Below are positions 1-8,195 of a DNA stretch of 64,000 bases, one piece after another (the first letter of the stretch is position 1; each line of letters opens with the position of its first letter). The translations under genes were made by a program, and so were the position numbers. This DNA is from CAXXOK01 sp963663285. GTDB lineage: Bacteria > Bacillota > Clostridia > Christensenellales > Aristaeellaceae. The stretch spans positions 1,054,001-1,118,000 of the forward strand of contig CAXXNI010000002.1 in assembly GCA_963663285.2 (NCBI GenBank). The letters are read 5' to 3'. A model generated the notes under the pieces. That model did no database searches. It worked only from the letters and a program-made list of their open reading frames with translations, and had not been told where the DNA came from.

Positions 1-2
1 AT

Positions 3-167
3 GAGCTAAAGGATAAATATGCCCGAATTGTCGACCGTCTAAGCCACGAGCACCGGCGCACCTTGCGTGCGTTTCCCCATTTACGTTCCCTACGCAACCC
101 CGCTGCGCTCAGCGCAGTAAAGGAAAAACTTGCCCAACACCGCAACGGTAAGGGCAAGCAGCAATAA
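3..167 (+). CDS. C-terminal fragment of an unidentified protein (cut by window edge)
   Basis: An open frame enters from the left edge and ends with TAA at 165-167, giving 54 residues. The fragment is very basic (RLSHEHRRTLR, KEKLAQHRNGKGKQQ) and contains no motif I recognise. It lies 34 bases upstream of the zinc-ribbon gene on the same strand, so the two may share a transcript. Without the N-terminal part no function can be given. Confidence 0.5.
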   Translation, partial: ELKDKYARIVDRLSHEHRRTLRAFPHLRSLRNPAALSAVKEKLAQHRNGKGKQQ

Positions 168-201
168 CTTACGGATGATATTTTGAAAAGGAAGCGATTT
201 T

Positions 202-456
202 ATGCGTTGTGGTTGCCCACATTGCGATACTTTTATGATTCAGGAAGAAGATAGCCAGAGCGCCTGCGTATGCCCCAATTGCGGCTACCGCTGCAACGCC
301 TGTTTAGGCACCGGTTCGGCGATAACGCGTGAAGACTTGGAAAAACTGCGCAATACAGAGTGGTTCACGCCCATGTTCGATGGCGCACCTGACGATGAGC
401 CGTCCGCCAACCAACCGCTTAGCCCAGAACCCCCAGATGCTCCATCAAAATTTTAA
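202..456 (+). CDS. small zinc-ribbon protein
   Basis: A protein of 84 residues with two cysteine pairs typical of a zinc ribbon: CGCPHC near residues 3-8 and CVCPNCGYRCNAC near 22-34. The C-terminal 40 residues are acidic and proline-rich and look disordered. A purine-rich stretch (AAAAGGAAGCG) precedes the ATG. Its 3' end overlaps the convergent mntP gene by 38 bases. The family is not known to me; a structural or nucleic-acid-binding zinc site is an inference from the cysteines only. Confidence 0.6.
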   Translation: MRCGCPHCDTFMIQEEDSQSACVCPNCGYRCNACLGTGSAITREDLEKLRNTEWFTPMFDGAPDDEPSANQPLSPEPPDAPSKF

Positions 457-982
457 GGCCGATTGCGATGAGTACGATCCCTCCGGCCACCTCGGCTTTT
501 TGCTTCATCTTTGTGCCAAAACGATGGCCGATCATCACTCCGATAAAGGAAAGTGCAAAAGTAATTACGCCTATTTCCACAACAGCTGGAATAATCGGCG
601 TTTGCAAAAACGCAAAGGTAATACCGACTGCAAGCGCATCAATACTGGTAGCGACAGACAGTACCAGCAATTCATTATAATTCAGCTTACCGTCAATCGG
701 GCAAACTTCATCCGGTTGGTCATGAAGCGCTTCCCATAACATTTTTCCGCCGATGTATGCTAAAAGCCCAAAGGCAATCCAATGGTCTACCGCTGTAATG
801 TAGCCCTGAAACTGCTTGCCCAGCGTCCAGCCGACCAGCGGCATCATAAGCTGAAATCCTCCAAAAAACAAGGCGATGATCGTCGCTTGCCCATAACGGA
901 TCGTTTTCATGCACAGCCCTTTGCACAAGGACACGGCAAAGGCATCCATCGATAGTCCAATGGCGATTAATACCAGTTGCAA
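419..982 (-). CDS. mntP: manganese efflux pump MntP
   Basis: MntP exports Mn2+ across the cytoplasmic membrane. The protein has six hydrophobic segments in two similar halves; each half has an SMDAFAVSL or SIDALAVGI type motif with the Asp that binds metal in the family. An upstream in-frame GTG (991) overlaps the GGAG ribosome site, whereas the TTG at 982 sits 8 bases behind it and gives 187 residues, close to the family length, so I chose it. It is expressed alone from a strong promoter at 1079-1107 with a leader of about 90 bases. Confidence 0.93.
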   Translation of the reverse strand: MQLVLIAIGLSMDAFAVSLCKGLCMKTIRYGQATIIALFFGGFQLMMPLVGWTLGKQFQGYITAVDHWIAFGLLAYIGGKMLWEALHDQPDEVCPIDGKLNYNELLVLSVATSIDALAVGITFAFLQTPIIPAVVEIGVITFALSFIGVMIGHRFGTKMKQKAEVAGGIVLIAIGLKILMEHLGVLG

Positions 983-1078
983 AAAAATCACTCCAACAGT
1001 GTAGTCATCGCCGCGTTAAACCGCGGCTCCATTGTGAAAACATGCGGCTCGGTGCCACATAGTATTCATAATATGCTG

Positions 1079-1107
1079 ATTATAACGATCCCCCTAATTC
1101 CTGTCAA
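1079..1107 (-). promoter_or_regulatory. sigma-A promoter of mntP
   Basis: Perfect consensus read on the minus strand: TTGACA at 1107-1102, 17-base spacer, TATAAT at 1084-1079. The leader of about 90 bases contains a GCCGCG/CGCGGC hairpin near 1008-1027. I looked for the yybP-ykoY manganese riboswitch and did not find its conserved segments. Confidence 0.85.
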
Positions 1108-1128
1108 ACCAAAACCGGAGGAGAATCC

Positions 1129-1809
1129 ATGAAAAACAATCCTAAAAGCTCCCATCAAGAATTGCCGTCTGTTGCGTCGCCTGTGCTCACCGAAACCCTT
1201 CGTGATCTGCCTTTAGCCGAAACACTCTATGACGCGGCTGCTCAGCAGTGTGATATTGCAGACGCCTATTTTTCCGGCGATGTAGCAAACCATATATATG
1301 GTACTGCTCTGGAGTTTTCCGGCTGCCGGTTTGAACGCTGCACTTTTGCTGAATGGGAATGCAAGCGCGTCGCTTTTGTAGATTGCGTTTTGGATCATTG
1401 TGATATAAGTGGTTTACGGCTGGAAAACGTAACCTTTCAACGCGTCCGCTTTTCCGCATGCCGCCTTACCGGTACGGAGTTTTTAAATGCGGCGCTGATG
1501 AACGTCTCCTTTCAAGAGTGTACATGTGATTATTTTGCGCTCTCCGACAGCAAATGCACACATGTTGTATGGGAAAACTGCCAATTGCGGGAAAGCCTGT
1601 GGCAATCAGTAACGCTGAAAACTTCCGCTTTCCGCAACTGTGATTTCACCGCCTCTCAAATACGTTATATGCCGATGTCAGGCCAGGATATGACCACATG
1701 CACTTTATCCGACATCCAGATTGATCCGCACGATTTACGCGGCATGCGGGTGTCTCCTGTACAGGGTCTATTGTTTTGTACCCTGCTTGGTTTAGAAATA
1801 GCCGATTGA
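1129..1809 (+). CDS. pentapeptide-repeat protein, Qnr/MfpA-like
   Basis: A protein of 226 residues. From about residue 45 to 200 it shows the five-residue periodicity of the pentapeptide beta-helix (for example FSGCRFERCTFAEWECKRV, AFVDCVLDHCDISGLRLEN), with F or L at the centre of most repeats. The end (LRGMRVSPVQGLLFCTLLGLEI) resembles the C-terminal dimerisation segment of Qnr and related proteins that mimic DNA and protect gyrase. The repeats are rich in cysteine. The start has GGAGGAG 7 bases upstream. Whether it binds gyrase cannot be read from sequence; a general pentapeptide protein is certain, the Qnr-like role is inferred. Confidence 0.8.
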   Translation: MKNNPKSSHQELPSVASPVLTETLRDLPLAETLYDAAAQQCDIADAYFSGDVANHIYGTALEFSGCRFERCTFAEWECKRVAFVDCVLDHCDISGLRLENVTFQRVRFSACRLTGTEFLNAALMNVSFQECTCDYFALSDSKCTHVVWENCQLRESLWQSVTLKTSAFRNCDFTASQIRYMPMSGQDMTTCTLSDIQIDPHDLRGMRVSPVQGLLFCTLLGLEIAD

Positions 1810-1859
1810 AGATACAAAATAAGGGCTCTATTCATATTTCCCCGCCCTGCAACCGTATA

Positions 1860-1896
1860 AAAAGAAAGCAGCGCTAAGATAGCGCTGCTTTCTTTT
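1860..1896. terminator. bidirectional intrinsic terminator
   Basis: Perfect 15-bp inverted repeat (1861-1875 with 1881-1895, loop AAGAT). The T-rich end is best on the minus strand (TTTCTTTTTTA), serving the coiled-coil gene, but it also works for the pentapeptide gene on the plus strand. Confidence 0.9.
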
Positions 1897-1905
1897 ACCT
1901 CATAT

Positions 1906-2535
1906 CTAACGCATTGGCATGCTTTGATCAATCTGTTGACGCGTCATGCGGATATCCGTTAGTTTTTCGCTGATGGAGCGATCCAACTGTGCTAACACAT
2001 CGTCGATATGCTTATACACGTCCTGATAAAGTTTTTCAACTTCCTCTTGTGTGTTCTGCCGTATCTCTTCTACTTCCATGCGTGCGCGGGCTACAATTTC
2101 CTGTTCGCTGATCAATTGCGCGGCGTGCGCTTCAGCGTCGGCAACCAACTGCGCTGCTTTTTGCTGCGCGTCGCTCATCATAGCCTGCGCCTGCTCCTGC
2201 GCTTTGCGCATCATATCCTGTGCCTGCTTGTTCGCGTTAGCAATTGTTCCCTGCGCCTGGGCATTTGCCTCGTTCACCGCACGGGAAGCGCGCATGTTCG
2301 CTTCATTACGCGTTTGCTCGGCCATGTTCCGCGCTTCGGTGATAATGCTCTTTTGATTTTCAATTACGCTTTCAGCTGCGGTAATATCCGCAGGCAACCG
2401 TGTACGAATTTCGTCCACCAATTGCCGGCAGCGGTCACGGTCCACCATCACCATATTGCTTAGCGGAACGCGTTTACCCATAGAAATATGATTATCCAGT
2501 TCATCCAAATACATAACGGAAGGCGTTTCCGGCAT
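1906..2535 (-). CDS. alanine/glutamine-rich coiled-coil protein of unknown function
   Basis: A protein of 209 residues. After a short N-terminal region (about 1-50) almost the whole length (about 55-195) is predicted coiled coil, dense in Ala, Gln, Glu and Arg, resembling the b subunit of ATP synthase or DivIVA-type rods but with no membrane helix. It is the last gene of the rsmD-coaD group and its frame overlaps the coaD stop. Of two nearby ATGs, the one at 2535 has the better distance from GAGAGG. A scaffold or cell-division role is possible but unproven. Confidence 0.75.
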   Translation of the reverse strand: MPETPSVMYLDELDNHISMGKRVPLSNMVMVDRDRCRQLVDEIRTRLPADITAAESVIENQKSIITEARNMAEQTRNEANMRASRAVNEANAQAQGTIANANKQAQDMMRKAQEQAQAMMSDAQQKAAQLVADAEAHAAQLISEQEIVARARMEVEEIRQNTQEEVEKLYQDVYKHIDDVLAQLDRSISEKLTDIRMTRQQIDQSMPMR

Positions 2536-2540
2536 TATTC

Positions 2541-3041
2541 TCATTCCTCTCTGGCTGTCGCCTGATACACCTGGTAAATCTCCTGCTCGATGCAGCTGGG
2601 AACCAGCGTGGATATATCACCGCCGAAAGAGGCAATTTGCCGTACGGCGCTGGAACTGATATAGGCATAATCAGGGGACGTCATTAAAAACAGGGTTTCA
2701 ATTTTCGGGGCAATTTGGCGGTTGACCTGTGCCATTTGAAACTCATTTTCAAAATCTGTAACAGCGCGCAGGCCACGCAGCACGATTTCCGCATCAATAC
2801 TGCTCATATAATCTACGAGCAATCCACCGAAACTGTCGATGCAAACATTGGGCAGATGCGCACAGGCTTTGGCCAGCATGTCAATCCGGTGCTCGACCGT
2901 GAAAATGTTCTTCTTGTCCGGATTGTTTAAAACCGCTACAACCAGTTTGGGAAAAAGCTTTGCGGCACGTTCAATAATATCGATATGCCCCAGTGTAACC
3001 GGATCAAAGCTGCCGGGGTATACACAAACACCTTTAGGCAT
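2541..3041 (-). CDS. coaD: phosphopantetheine adenylyltransferase CoaD
   Basis: CoaD transfers AMP from ATP to 4'-phosphopantetheine, the penultimate step of coenzyme A synthesis. The 166-residue protein starts VCVYPGSFDPVTLGHIDII with the nucleotidyltransferase TxGH motif, and has the RGLRAVTDFENEFQMAQVNR and ISSSAVRQIA segments of the family. The frame is open 39 codons further upstream, but the ATG at 3041 begins at the conserved N-terminus, overlaps rsmD by 8 bases and has a GAGAGG site. The rsmD-coaD pair is common in Bacillota. Confidence 0.97.
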   Translation of the reverse strand: MPKGVCVYPGSFDPVTLGHIDIIERAAKLFPKLVVAVLNNPDKKNIFTVEHRIDMLAKACAHLPNVCIDSFGGLLVDYMSSIDAEIVLRGLRAVTDFENEFQMAQVNRQIAPKIETLFLMTSPDYAYISSSAVRQIASFGGDISTLVPSCIEQEIYQVYQATAREE

Positions 3042-3603
3042 GTTCCACATCCTCTCCATGATACACATAAAAATGGATGACCGTATCGCCATAGCGTCTG
3101 GAATCCTTACAGGTAAAGCGATTGTCCAGCGTTGGATCAAGCCCCTTCCGATGCTCAATCACAATCATCGCTTCGTTTTCCAGTATACCACGCTCCGCTA
3201 TCTCCGCACAAATTTCCCCTGTTTCCGTCATTCGATAGGGCGGGTCTAAAAACACAAGGCTAAAAGTACGTTGCTGCCCAACCAAGCGCGTAAGCGCTGC
3301 TTGCCATTTACATTGCAATATCGCTGTTTGCTCTTCAAACCCAAGCGACTGTACATTCTTTCTTATGCATACAATCGCTTGTGGAGCCTGGTCTACAAGC
3401 GCGGCAAACTCCGCTCCCCGGCTAATGGCCTCCAACGCCAGCGCGCCGCTGCCTGCGAATAAATCCAACACACGGGCTTGCGGCACGATTCGTTGTAAAA
3501 TGTTGAAAAGCGACTCCCGTACATAATCCTGTGTAGGGCGTGTATCCTGCCCTTTGGGAGCCAAAATGGGGCGTCCGCGGGCGCTGCCCGCTATAATGCG
3601 CAA
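3034..3603 (-). CDS. rsmD: 16S rRNA (guanine966-N2)-methyltransferase RsmD
   Basis: RsmD methylates G966 of 16S rRNA using SAM. The 189-residue protein has the SAM-binding DLFAGSGALALEAISRGA motif (about 46-63) and the catalytic DPPY motif (about 120-123), plus the N-terminal GSARGR sequence of the family. The start is TTG, with AAGGAG 8 bases before it. First gene of rsmD-coaD-coiled coil, with overlapping neighbours. Confidence 0.95.
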   Translation of the reverse strand: MRIIAGSARGRPILAPKGQDTRPTQDYVRESLFNILQRIVPQARVLDLFAGSGALALEAISRGAEFAALVDQAPQAIVCIRKNVQSLGFEEQTAILQCKWQAALTRLVGQQRTFSLVFLDPPYRMTETGEICAEIAERGILENEAMIVIEHRKGLDPTLDNRFTCKDSRRYGDTVIHFYVYHGEDVEHA

Positions 3604-3627
3604 TGATCTTTCTCCTTAATAAGCAAG

Positions 3628-4428
3628 TTAAATCAATTGTTCCGGCTTATGGCTCTTTGCGCGGTCGCGGCGCTCTTTGCGTGCCTTGCGGCGTTTTTTC
3701 TTTTCGCCGATCGCTATGCCGGTGTTGATTTTTGTACGCATATTAATGCCTTGCCGGTAGCCAAACGCATAGCCCAGCGGCGCAACCAGTACCCACAGCG
3801 GTGTCAGGCGCTCCGCCCACAAGGTAACTGTACTCCCCAATTTTACCGCAATGTTAATAAACGGCATCGTCATACTGCGGCTGATAATCCGTAGAATGGT
3901 TTGCAGCGCCACCCCGTCATGCACTTGATAAAATGCAAGCGCGTCGCCTACCCCGCTTTGCCGCGTGTAACGGGTAAGCCATGTCGGTAAAACGCCCAGC
4001 GAATAGGTGGAAACCGTTGCGATACAGGCAAACACAATGGTGATCACCAGGTAGGGCGCGGCGCCAACCAGCACTGCATAGAAGCCCTTATTCGGATGAA
4101 AGCATCGCTCTTGATCAGCCTTGGAAATCGGTTTGCCCTCTTGCTGCCGGGTATACATAATTTCGCCATACGCCGCATCGCCCTGCCCAACCTGTGCGCC
4201 GTTGGCATACAGGTATGCAACAGCCGCGGTAATCAGTACCAAACCGGTTATCACGCGAAGCGCTATTGAATCAAAGGTTAGCAGCATACTTAAAATTAAG
4301 TAGATAACTGTAACAAATAAAATATTCAACATCAGTTTAAAGCCCTGTTTTTTAGCGTCCTTGCCATGCCAGGACCCCGTCAGAACCGGCTTCACAACCT
4401 CTTTTACAGGGCTTTTCGCCTTTTGCAT
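3628..4428 (-). CDS. multi-pass membrane protein of unknown function
   Basis: About 266 residues with roughly four to five hydrophobic helices (near residues 32-52, 58-76, 118-142 and 205-222). Between them lies a soluble segment with a GDAAYGEIMYTRQQEGKPIS stretch, and the end is a strongly basic tail (EKKKRRKARKERRDRAK). I chose the ATG at 4428 over 4437 because GAGAGG lies at a usable distance. It stands between alr and rsmD, same strand. I do not recognise the family. Confidence 0.65.
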   Translation of the reverse strand: MQKAKSPVKEVVKPVLTGSWHGKDAKKQGFKLMLNILFVTVIYLILSMLLTFDSIALRVITGLVLITAAVAYLYANGAQVGQGDAAYGEIMYTRQQEGKPISKADQERCFHPNKGFYAVLVGAAPYLVITIVFACIATVSTYSLGVLPTWLTRYTRQSGVGDALAFYQVHDGVALQTILRIISRSMTMPFINIAVKLGSTVTLWAERLTPLWVLVAPLGYAFGYRQGINMRTKINTGIAIGEKKKRRKARKERRDRAKSHKPEQLI

Positions 4429-4542
4429 GTTTCCCATTCCTCTCTTACGGCGCCACTGGTCTTTCTATTTGCTGCGCCGTTATCACAACGATTCATATCA
4501 TCCAGTATTATACTAAAAATACAGTTTGCACGCAATGCGGCA

Positions 4543-5661
4543 TTACTTAACCGGCAGATAGGTGCGTGGTACGCGGGTCGTAATGGCTAAAAGTACCTCG
4601 TAACTTATCGTCTCTGCCCACGTAGCCAGTTCTTCCGCATCGATGGTTTCATTCCCCTGCGTACCGATTAGTACAACCTGGGAGCCTGCTTTTACATCCG
4701 GTATATCCGTTACGTCGATCATGGTCTGATCCATGCAGATGCGTCCTACAATTTTAGCCCGTTTTCCGCCAACCAGCATATAACCGCGGTTACTCATCAG
4801 GCGGTGGTACCCATCGCCATAGCCAACCGCAACCGTAGCAATACGCATCGGCTTTTCAGCGGTAAAAGTGCATCCATAGCTGATACTTTGGCCTGCATCC
4901 ACCTGTTTGATGAAAACTACCTCCGTTTCCCAGCGGAGCGCGGGTTGAAAAGGCAAATCTGTTTTGACCGGAGGATAGCCATACAGGGAGATACCTTCCC
5001 GGATCATCGCATAATTCACTTCCGGCGCGACTAAGCTCATCGCGCTGTTGGAAACATGCATGGGGATGGAGGTGTCAAAATGCTTACGCAACTGATGAAA
5101 CCGTTCCAGCTGCTGTTGTGTATACTCGCTCATTGCACCGTCACCTTCCAGATGGTCGGCATCGGCAAAATGAGTATAAATGCCAGTCGCCTTTACGTGC
5201 GGCGCATCTTTCAGCGCAAGTGCCAGCGCATCGGCTTCGCCCTCTGTGCGCAGGCCGATACGGCCCATGCCGGTATCCAGCTTAATATGCACATAAGCGG
5301 TCTTGCCAAGCCGCATCGCCTCTTCTTCAATATAGGCTACCATCTCCGGTTCAAACACCGTCTGGATCAGGTTTTGCATAATCGCCGTTTCCGTCGCAAT
5401 TTCCGTTGCCGCGCCTAAAATGAGAATGTTTGCCGTTATGCCATTTTCACGCAGCAGTACGCCTTCCTCCGCCAGCGCAACAGCTAAATCGTTGCAACCA
5501 GCCGCAGTAACGGTGCGCGATACCTCTACAATACCATGGCCGTATGCATTGGCCTTAACCGCAGCCATCACCCGAACATCCGGGCCGACCTGTTGTTTCA
5601 TCAGTTCATAATTATGTTTAATCGCATCCAAATCAATTACGATACGGTTTTGACGAATCAT
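4543..5661 (-). CDS. alr: alanine racemase
   Basis: Converts L-alanine to D-alanine for peptidoglycan, in the cytoplasm, with pyridoxal phosphate. The 372-residue protein has the PLP lysine at K36 in AVKANAYGHG, the SISYGCTF segment that carries the catalytic tyrosine (about 255-262), and the family segments HVSNSAM and GRICMDQTMID. Length and domain order (TIM barrel then beta domain) are normal. The ATG has AAGGAT upstream. It lies downstream of the ACT gene, separated by a hairpin. Confidence 0.97.
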   Translation of the reverse strand: MIRQNRIVIDLDAIKHNYELMKQQVGPDVRVMAAVKANAYGHGIVEVSRTVTAAGCNDLAVALAEEGVLLRENGITANILILGAATEIATETAIMQNLIQTVFEPEMVAYIEEEAMRLGKTAYVHIKLDTGMGRIGLRTEGEADALALALKDAPHVKATGIYTHFADADHLEGDGAMSEYTQQQLERFHQLRKHFDTSIPMHVSNSAMSLVAPEVNYAMIREGISLYGYPPVKTDLPFQPALRWETEVVFIKQVDAGQSISYGCTFTAEKPMRIATVAVGYGDGYHRLMSNRGYMLVGGKRAKIVGRICMDQTMIDVTDIPDVKAGSQVVLIGTQGNETIDAEELATWAETISYEVLLAITTRVPRTYLPVK

Positions 5662-5709
5662 ATTCTATCATCCTTTCAGGAAAAAACGCCTGCCCGTTAC
5701 CAAAACACG

Positions 5710-5745
5710 GAAAGGCGCTGGGGGCGCTTGCCCACAGAGCCTTTC
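5710..5745 (-). terminator. probable terminator between the ACT gene and alr
   Basis: Stem of GAAAGGC with GCCTTTC (5710-5716, 5739-5745), extended inside by CTG/CAG and GGG/CCC pairs. The tail on the minus strand is only weakly T-rich (CGTGTTTTGG), so termination may be partial. Confidence 0.4.
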
Positions 5746-5774
5746 GTATAAAAATCTCGGGTATCAGGCTTAGC

Positions 5775-6206
5775 TTACAGCTCCCGTACGTCGTTTTGGG
5801 AAAGCAACTGCACTCCGGCGCCGGTTAACACGGTAACGGCCTCATCCAGTTTATCTACCCGGATAATGATTAACGCCTGGTCTCCGTTAGTGCGGACAAA
5901 GCTGTACAGATACTCCAGCGCGATATTGGCTTCCGCCAGTTTACCGAGTATCGCATTGAGTCCACCGGGATGATCCGGTACACACACTGCAAGCACATCG
6001 GTCATTTTAACGGAATAACCATGATCCAGCAACACCTGATAAGCCACTTCCGGTTCGGCGACGATTCCGCGTAATATCCCGAAATTGGTTGTATCTGCAA
6101 TCGACAGGGATACGATGTCAATGTTATTCTCTGCCAATACCTGCGTGAAACCCGCCAGTCTGCCGGGTGTGTTTTCGATAAATACGGAAAGCTGTTTCAC
6201 ATACAT
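5775..6206 (-). CDS. tandem ACT-domain protein
   Basis: A 143-residue protein made of two ACT domains (about 3-70 and 72-138), starting VKQLSVFIENTPGRLAGFTQVL and with a second copy at VCVPDHPGGLNAILGKLAEANI. ACT domains bind amino acids. Genes of this type commonly follow paaK and iorAB, as here, so it probably senses an aromatic amino acid or a related acid; that ligand is inferred. GGAGGTG precedes the ATG. Confidence 0.88.
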   Translation of the reverse strand: MYVKQLSVFIENTPGRLAGFTQVLAENNIDIVSLSIADTTNFGILRGIVAEPEVAYQVLLDHGYSVKMTDVLAVCVPDHPGGLNAILGKLAEANIALEYLYSFVRTNGDQALIIIRVDKLDEAVTVLTGAGVQLLSQNDVREL

Positions 6207-6236
6207 GTTCGTGCACCTCCACGCGCTTTTATACAG

Positions 6237-6265
6237 TATACCACAGGGACATGCCCTGTGGTATA
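6237..6265. terminator. perfect hairpin between paaK and the ACT gene
   Basis: A perfect 12-bp inverted repeat (6237-6248 with 6254-6265, loop of 5). It sits 7 bases after the paaK stop. The sequence after it on the minus strand is short on T, so it may be a 3'-end stabiliser or a partial terminator that lowers ACT gene expression. Confidence 0.55.
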
Positions 6266-6272
6266 TATGGTT

Positions 6273-7577
6273 TTATAATTTACGGTTGTCGATAACACGT
6301 TTGGCTTTGCCCTCGCTACGCGGTATGGTGCCGGGCTGGCACAGTTTTACGCTGGCATGAACCAGTGCGTGAGCAGCGATGGCGTTGACGATTTTCTGTT
6401 CCAGCGCTTCCATATCCCTAACGGTATCACTCATAAACTCCGGCGACAGTTCCACCTGCACTTGCATCGAATCCAGCGTACCATGCCGCTCTACCACAAT
6501 TTGATACTGCGGCACAATGCCTTCTACCTGCAGCAGCGCATGTTCTACCTGCGAGGGGAACACGTTTACACCGCGTATGATGAGCATATCGTCCGTACGG
6601 CCCATGATGCGGCCCATACGCACATGGGTGCGTCCGCAAGCACAGGGTTTATCATTCAACGTGCATAAATCATGCGTACGGTACCGGAGCAACGGCATAC
6701 CATGCTTGGTTAGTGTGGTAAACACCAGGTCACCCTGCTGCCCGTACGGTAGCCCTTTTCCGTCTTCCCCGATGATCTCCGGCAGGAAATGATCCTCCCA
6801 GATATGCATACCGTCCTTGCACATGCATTCCATCGATACGCCCGGGCCCATAACTTCGCTTAAGCCATAAATGTTAAGCGCATCAATGCCCAGCATCTCT
6901 TCAATCTTTACGCGCATCGCTTCGGTCCAAGGTTCAGCGCCGAAGATACCGCTTTTCAGCTTGAGCGTAGAAGGGTCAATACCTTCCGCTTGCAGCGCTT
7001 CCGCCAGATTCAGCGCATAGGAAGGCGTGCAGCAGATGGCCGTGGAGCCAAAATCCTTCATCAGCATCAGCTGTCGGGTCGTATTGCCGCCGCTGATCGG
7101 TATCACCGATGCGCCGATACGCTCCGCCCCGTAATGCGCGCCAAGGCCGCCGGTAAACAAACCATAGCCGTAAGCAACCTGTACAATATCACTCTTGCTG
7201 ACATTGGCACAGTACATGCTGCGCGCCATCAATTCGGACCATCGGTCAATGTCGCCGCTGGTGTACCCTACTACCGTGGGTTTGCCCGTAGTGCCGCTGC
7301 TGGCGTGAATGCGTACAATCTCGCTTTGCGGTACGGCAAACAGTCCAAACGGATAGTGATCGCGCAAGTCCTGTTTTTCCGTAAACGGCAGCAGTTCTAT
7401 ATCGCAAACGCCCCGGATATCTGCAGGGGTAATCCCCAGCGCCTGCATTTTATCGCGGTAAAATGGAACGCTTTCATAAACCCTGCGCACAAGGTCTTTC
7501 AAACGCTCATCCTGCAAAGCGCGTAGCTGTTCCCGCGGCATACATTCCATGGTACGGTTCCAAATGATATGCTCCAT
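6273..7577 (-). CDS. paaK: phenylacetate-CoA ligase
   Basis: Activates aryl acetates to their CoA esters with ATP, or runs in reverse to make ATP from arylacetyl-CoA. The 434-residue protein belongs to the ANL superfamily: the ATP motif SSGTTGKPTVVGYT is near residue 95, the hinge and C-terminal lysine region GRTDDMLIIRGVNVFPSQVE near 330, and the end carries SEGKAKRVID. A CACGR cluster of cysteines is present as in other anaerobe homologues. It is 21 bases downstream of iorB, so it likely handles arylacetyl-CoA made by IorAB. Confidence 0.94.
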   Translation of the reverse strand: MEHIIWNRTMECMPREQLRALQDERLKDLVRRVYESVPFYRDKMQALGITPADIRGVCDIELLPFTEKQDLRDHYPFGLFAVPQSEIVRIHASSGTTGKPTVVGYTSGDIDRWSELMARSMYCANVSKSDIVQVAYGYGLFTGGLGAHYGAERIGASVIPISGGNTTRQLMLMKDFGSTAICCTPSYALNLAEALQAEGIDPSTLKLKSGIFGAEPWTEAMRVKIEEMLGIDALNIYGLSEVMGPGVSMECMCKDGMHIWEDHFLPEIIGEDGKGLPYGQQGDLVFTTLTKHGMPLLRYRTHDLCTLNDKPCACGRTHVRMGRIMGRTDDMLIIRGVNVFPSQVEHALLQVEGIVPQYQIVVERHGTLDSMQVQVELSPEFMSDTVRDMEALEQKIVNAIAAHALVHASVKLCQPGTIPRSEGKAKRVIDNRKL

Positions 7578-7598
7578 CGCCGGTTCCCCCTCGGTTTG

Positions 7599-8195
7599 TT
7601 AAACTTCCTGCGGTTCCATCACAGCGCGGCCGGATTCAAAGGCGCGCAAATTGGTTGCCAATGTTTTCGCCGGTACGGACTGCGTAATCGCATCCTGCCA
7701 AGATTCGTCCGAAAACGGCAGGTGACGGCTGAGCATGCCCAGCAGCACCAGGTTCACTGCCCTCTGGTTACCGGCTTCCACCGCCAGTTGCAAGGCGTCT
7801 ACCGCTTCCACCTTGTTATTTGCAAGCCCCTTATTAGTAAGCGGCTCCTCTGGATACTGCGTAGCTCCGGTGATAACCGGCATGGGCGAAATACGCTGGG
7901 TGTTCACAATCAGCACACCGTTTGGCTTTAAATAGGCAGCAGCGCGCGCCGCTTCCAGCGCCTCAAAGCTAAGTAAATAGTCTGCGTTTGCCAGTGCAAC
8001 CAGCGGCGCATGCACCTTATCACCAACGCGTACATGGGTAATCACGCTGCCGCCACGCTGGCTCATACCGTGAACCTCGCTCACTTTAACGCCGCATTGT
8101 TCGTTCAGCGCCAAGCGGCCGATGATTTTACTAGCCAGCAGTGTACCCTGTCCGCCGACCCCAACAATCACTAAATCAAAATTCGGTTTGCTCAT
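7599..8195 (-). CDS. iorB: indolepyruvate ferredoxin oxidoreductase, beta subunit
   Basis: The small subunit of the enzyme that oxidatively decarboxylates indolepyruvate, phenylpyruvate and related 2-oxo acids to acyl-CoA, reducing ferredoxin. The 198-residue protein begins with the GVGGQGTLLASKIIG motif of the pyruvate ferredoxin oxidoreductase gamma domain and contains SQRGGSVITHVRVG. Its start overlaps the iorA stop by 4 bases, indicating translational coupling. Confidence 0.95.
   Translation of the reverse strand: MSKPNFDLVIVGVGGQGTLLASKIIGRLALNEQCGVKVSEVHGMSQRGGSVITHVRVGDKVHAPLVALANADYLLSFEALEAARAAAYLKPNGVLIVNTQRISPMPVITGATQYPEEPLTNKGLANNKVEAVDALQLAVEAGNQRAVNLVLLGMLSRHLPFSDESWQDAITQSVPAKTLATNLRAFESGRAVMEPQEV

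Noticed and set aside
983..1078. yybP-ykoY manganese riboswitch before mntP
   Set aside because: The conserved loop sequences could not be found; only one simple hairpin is seen.
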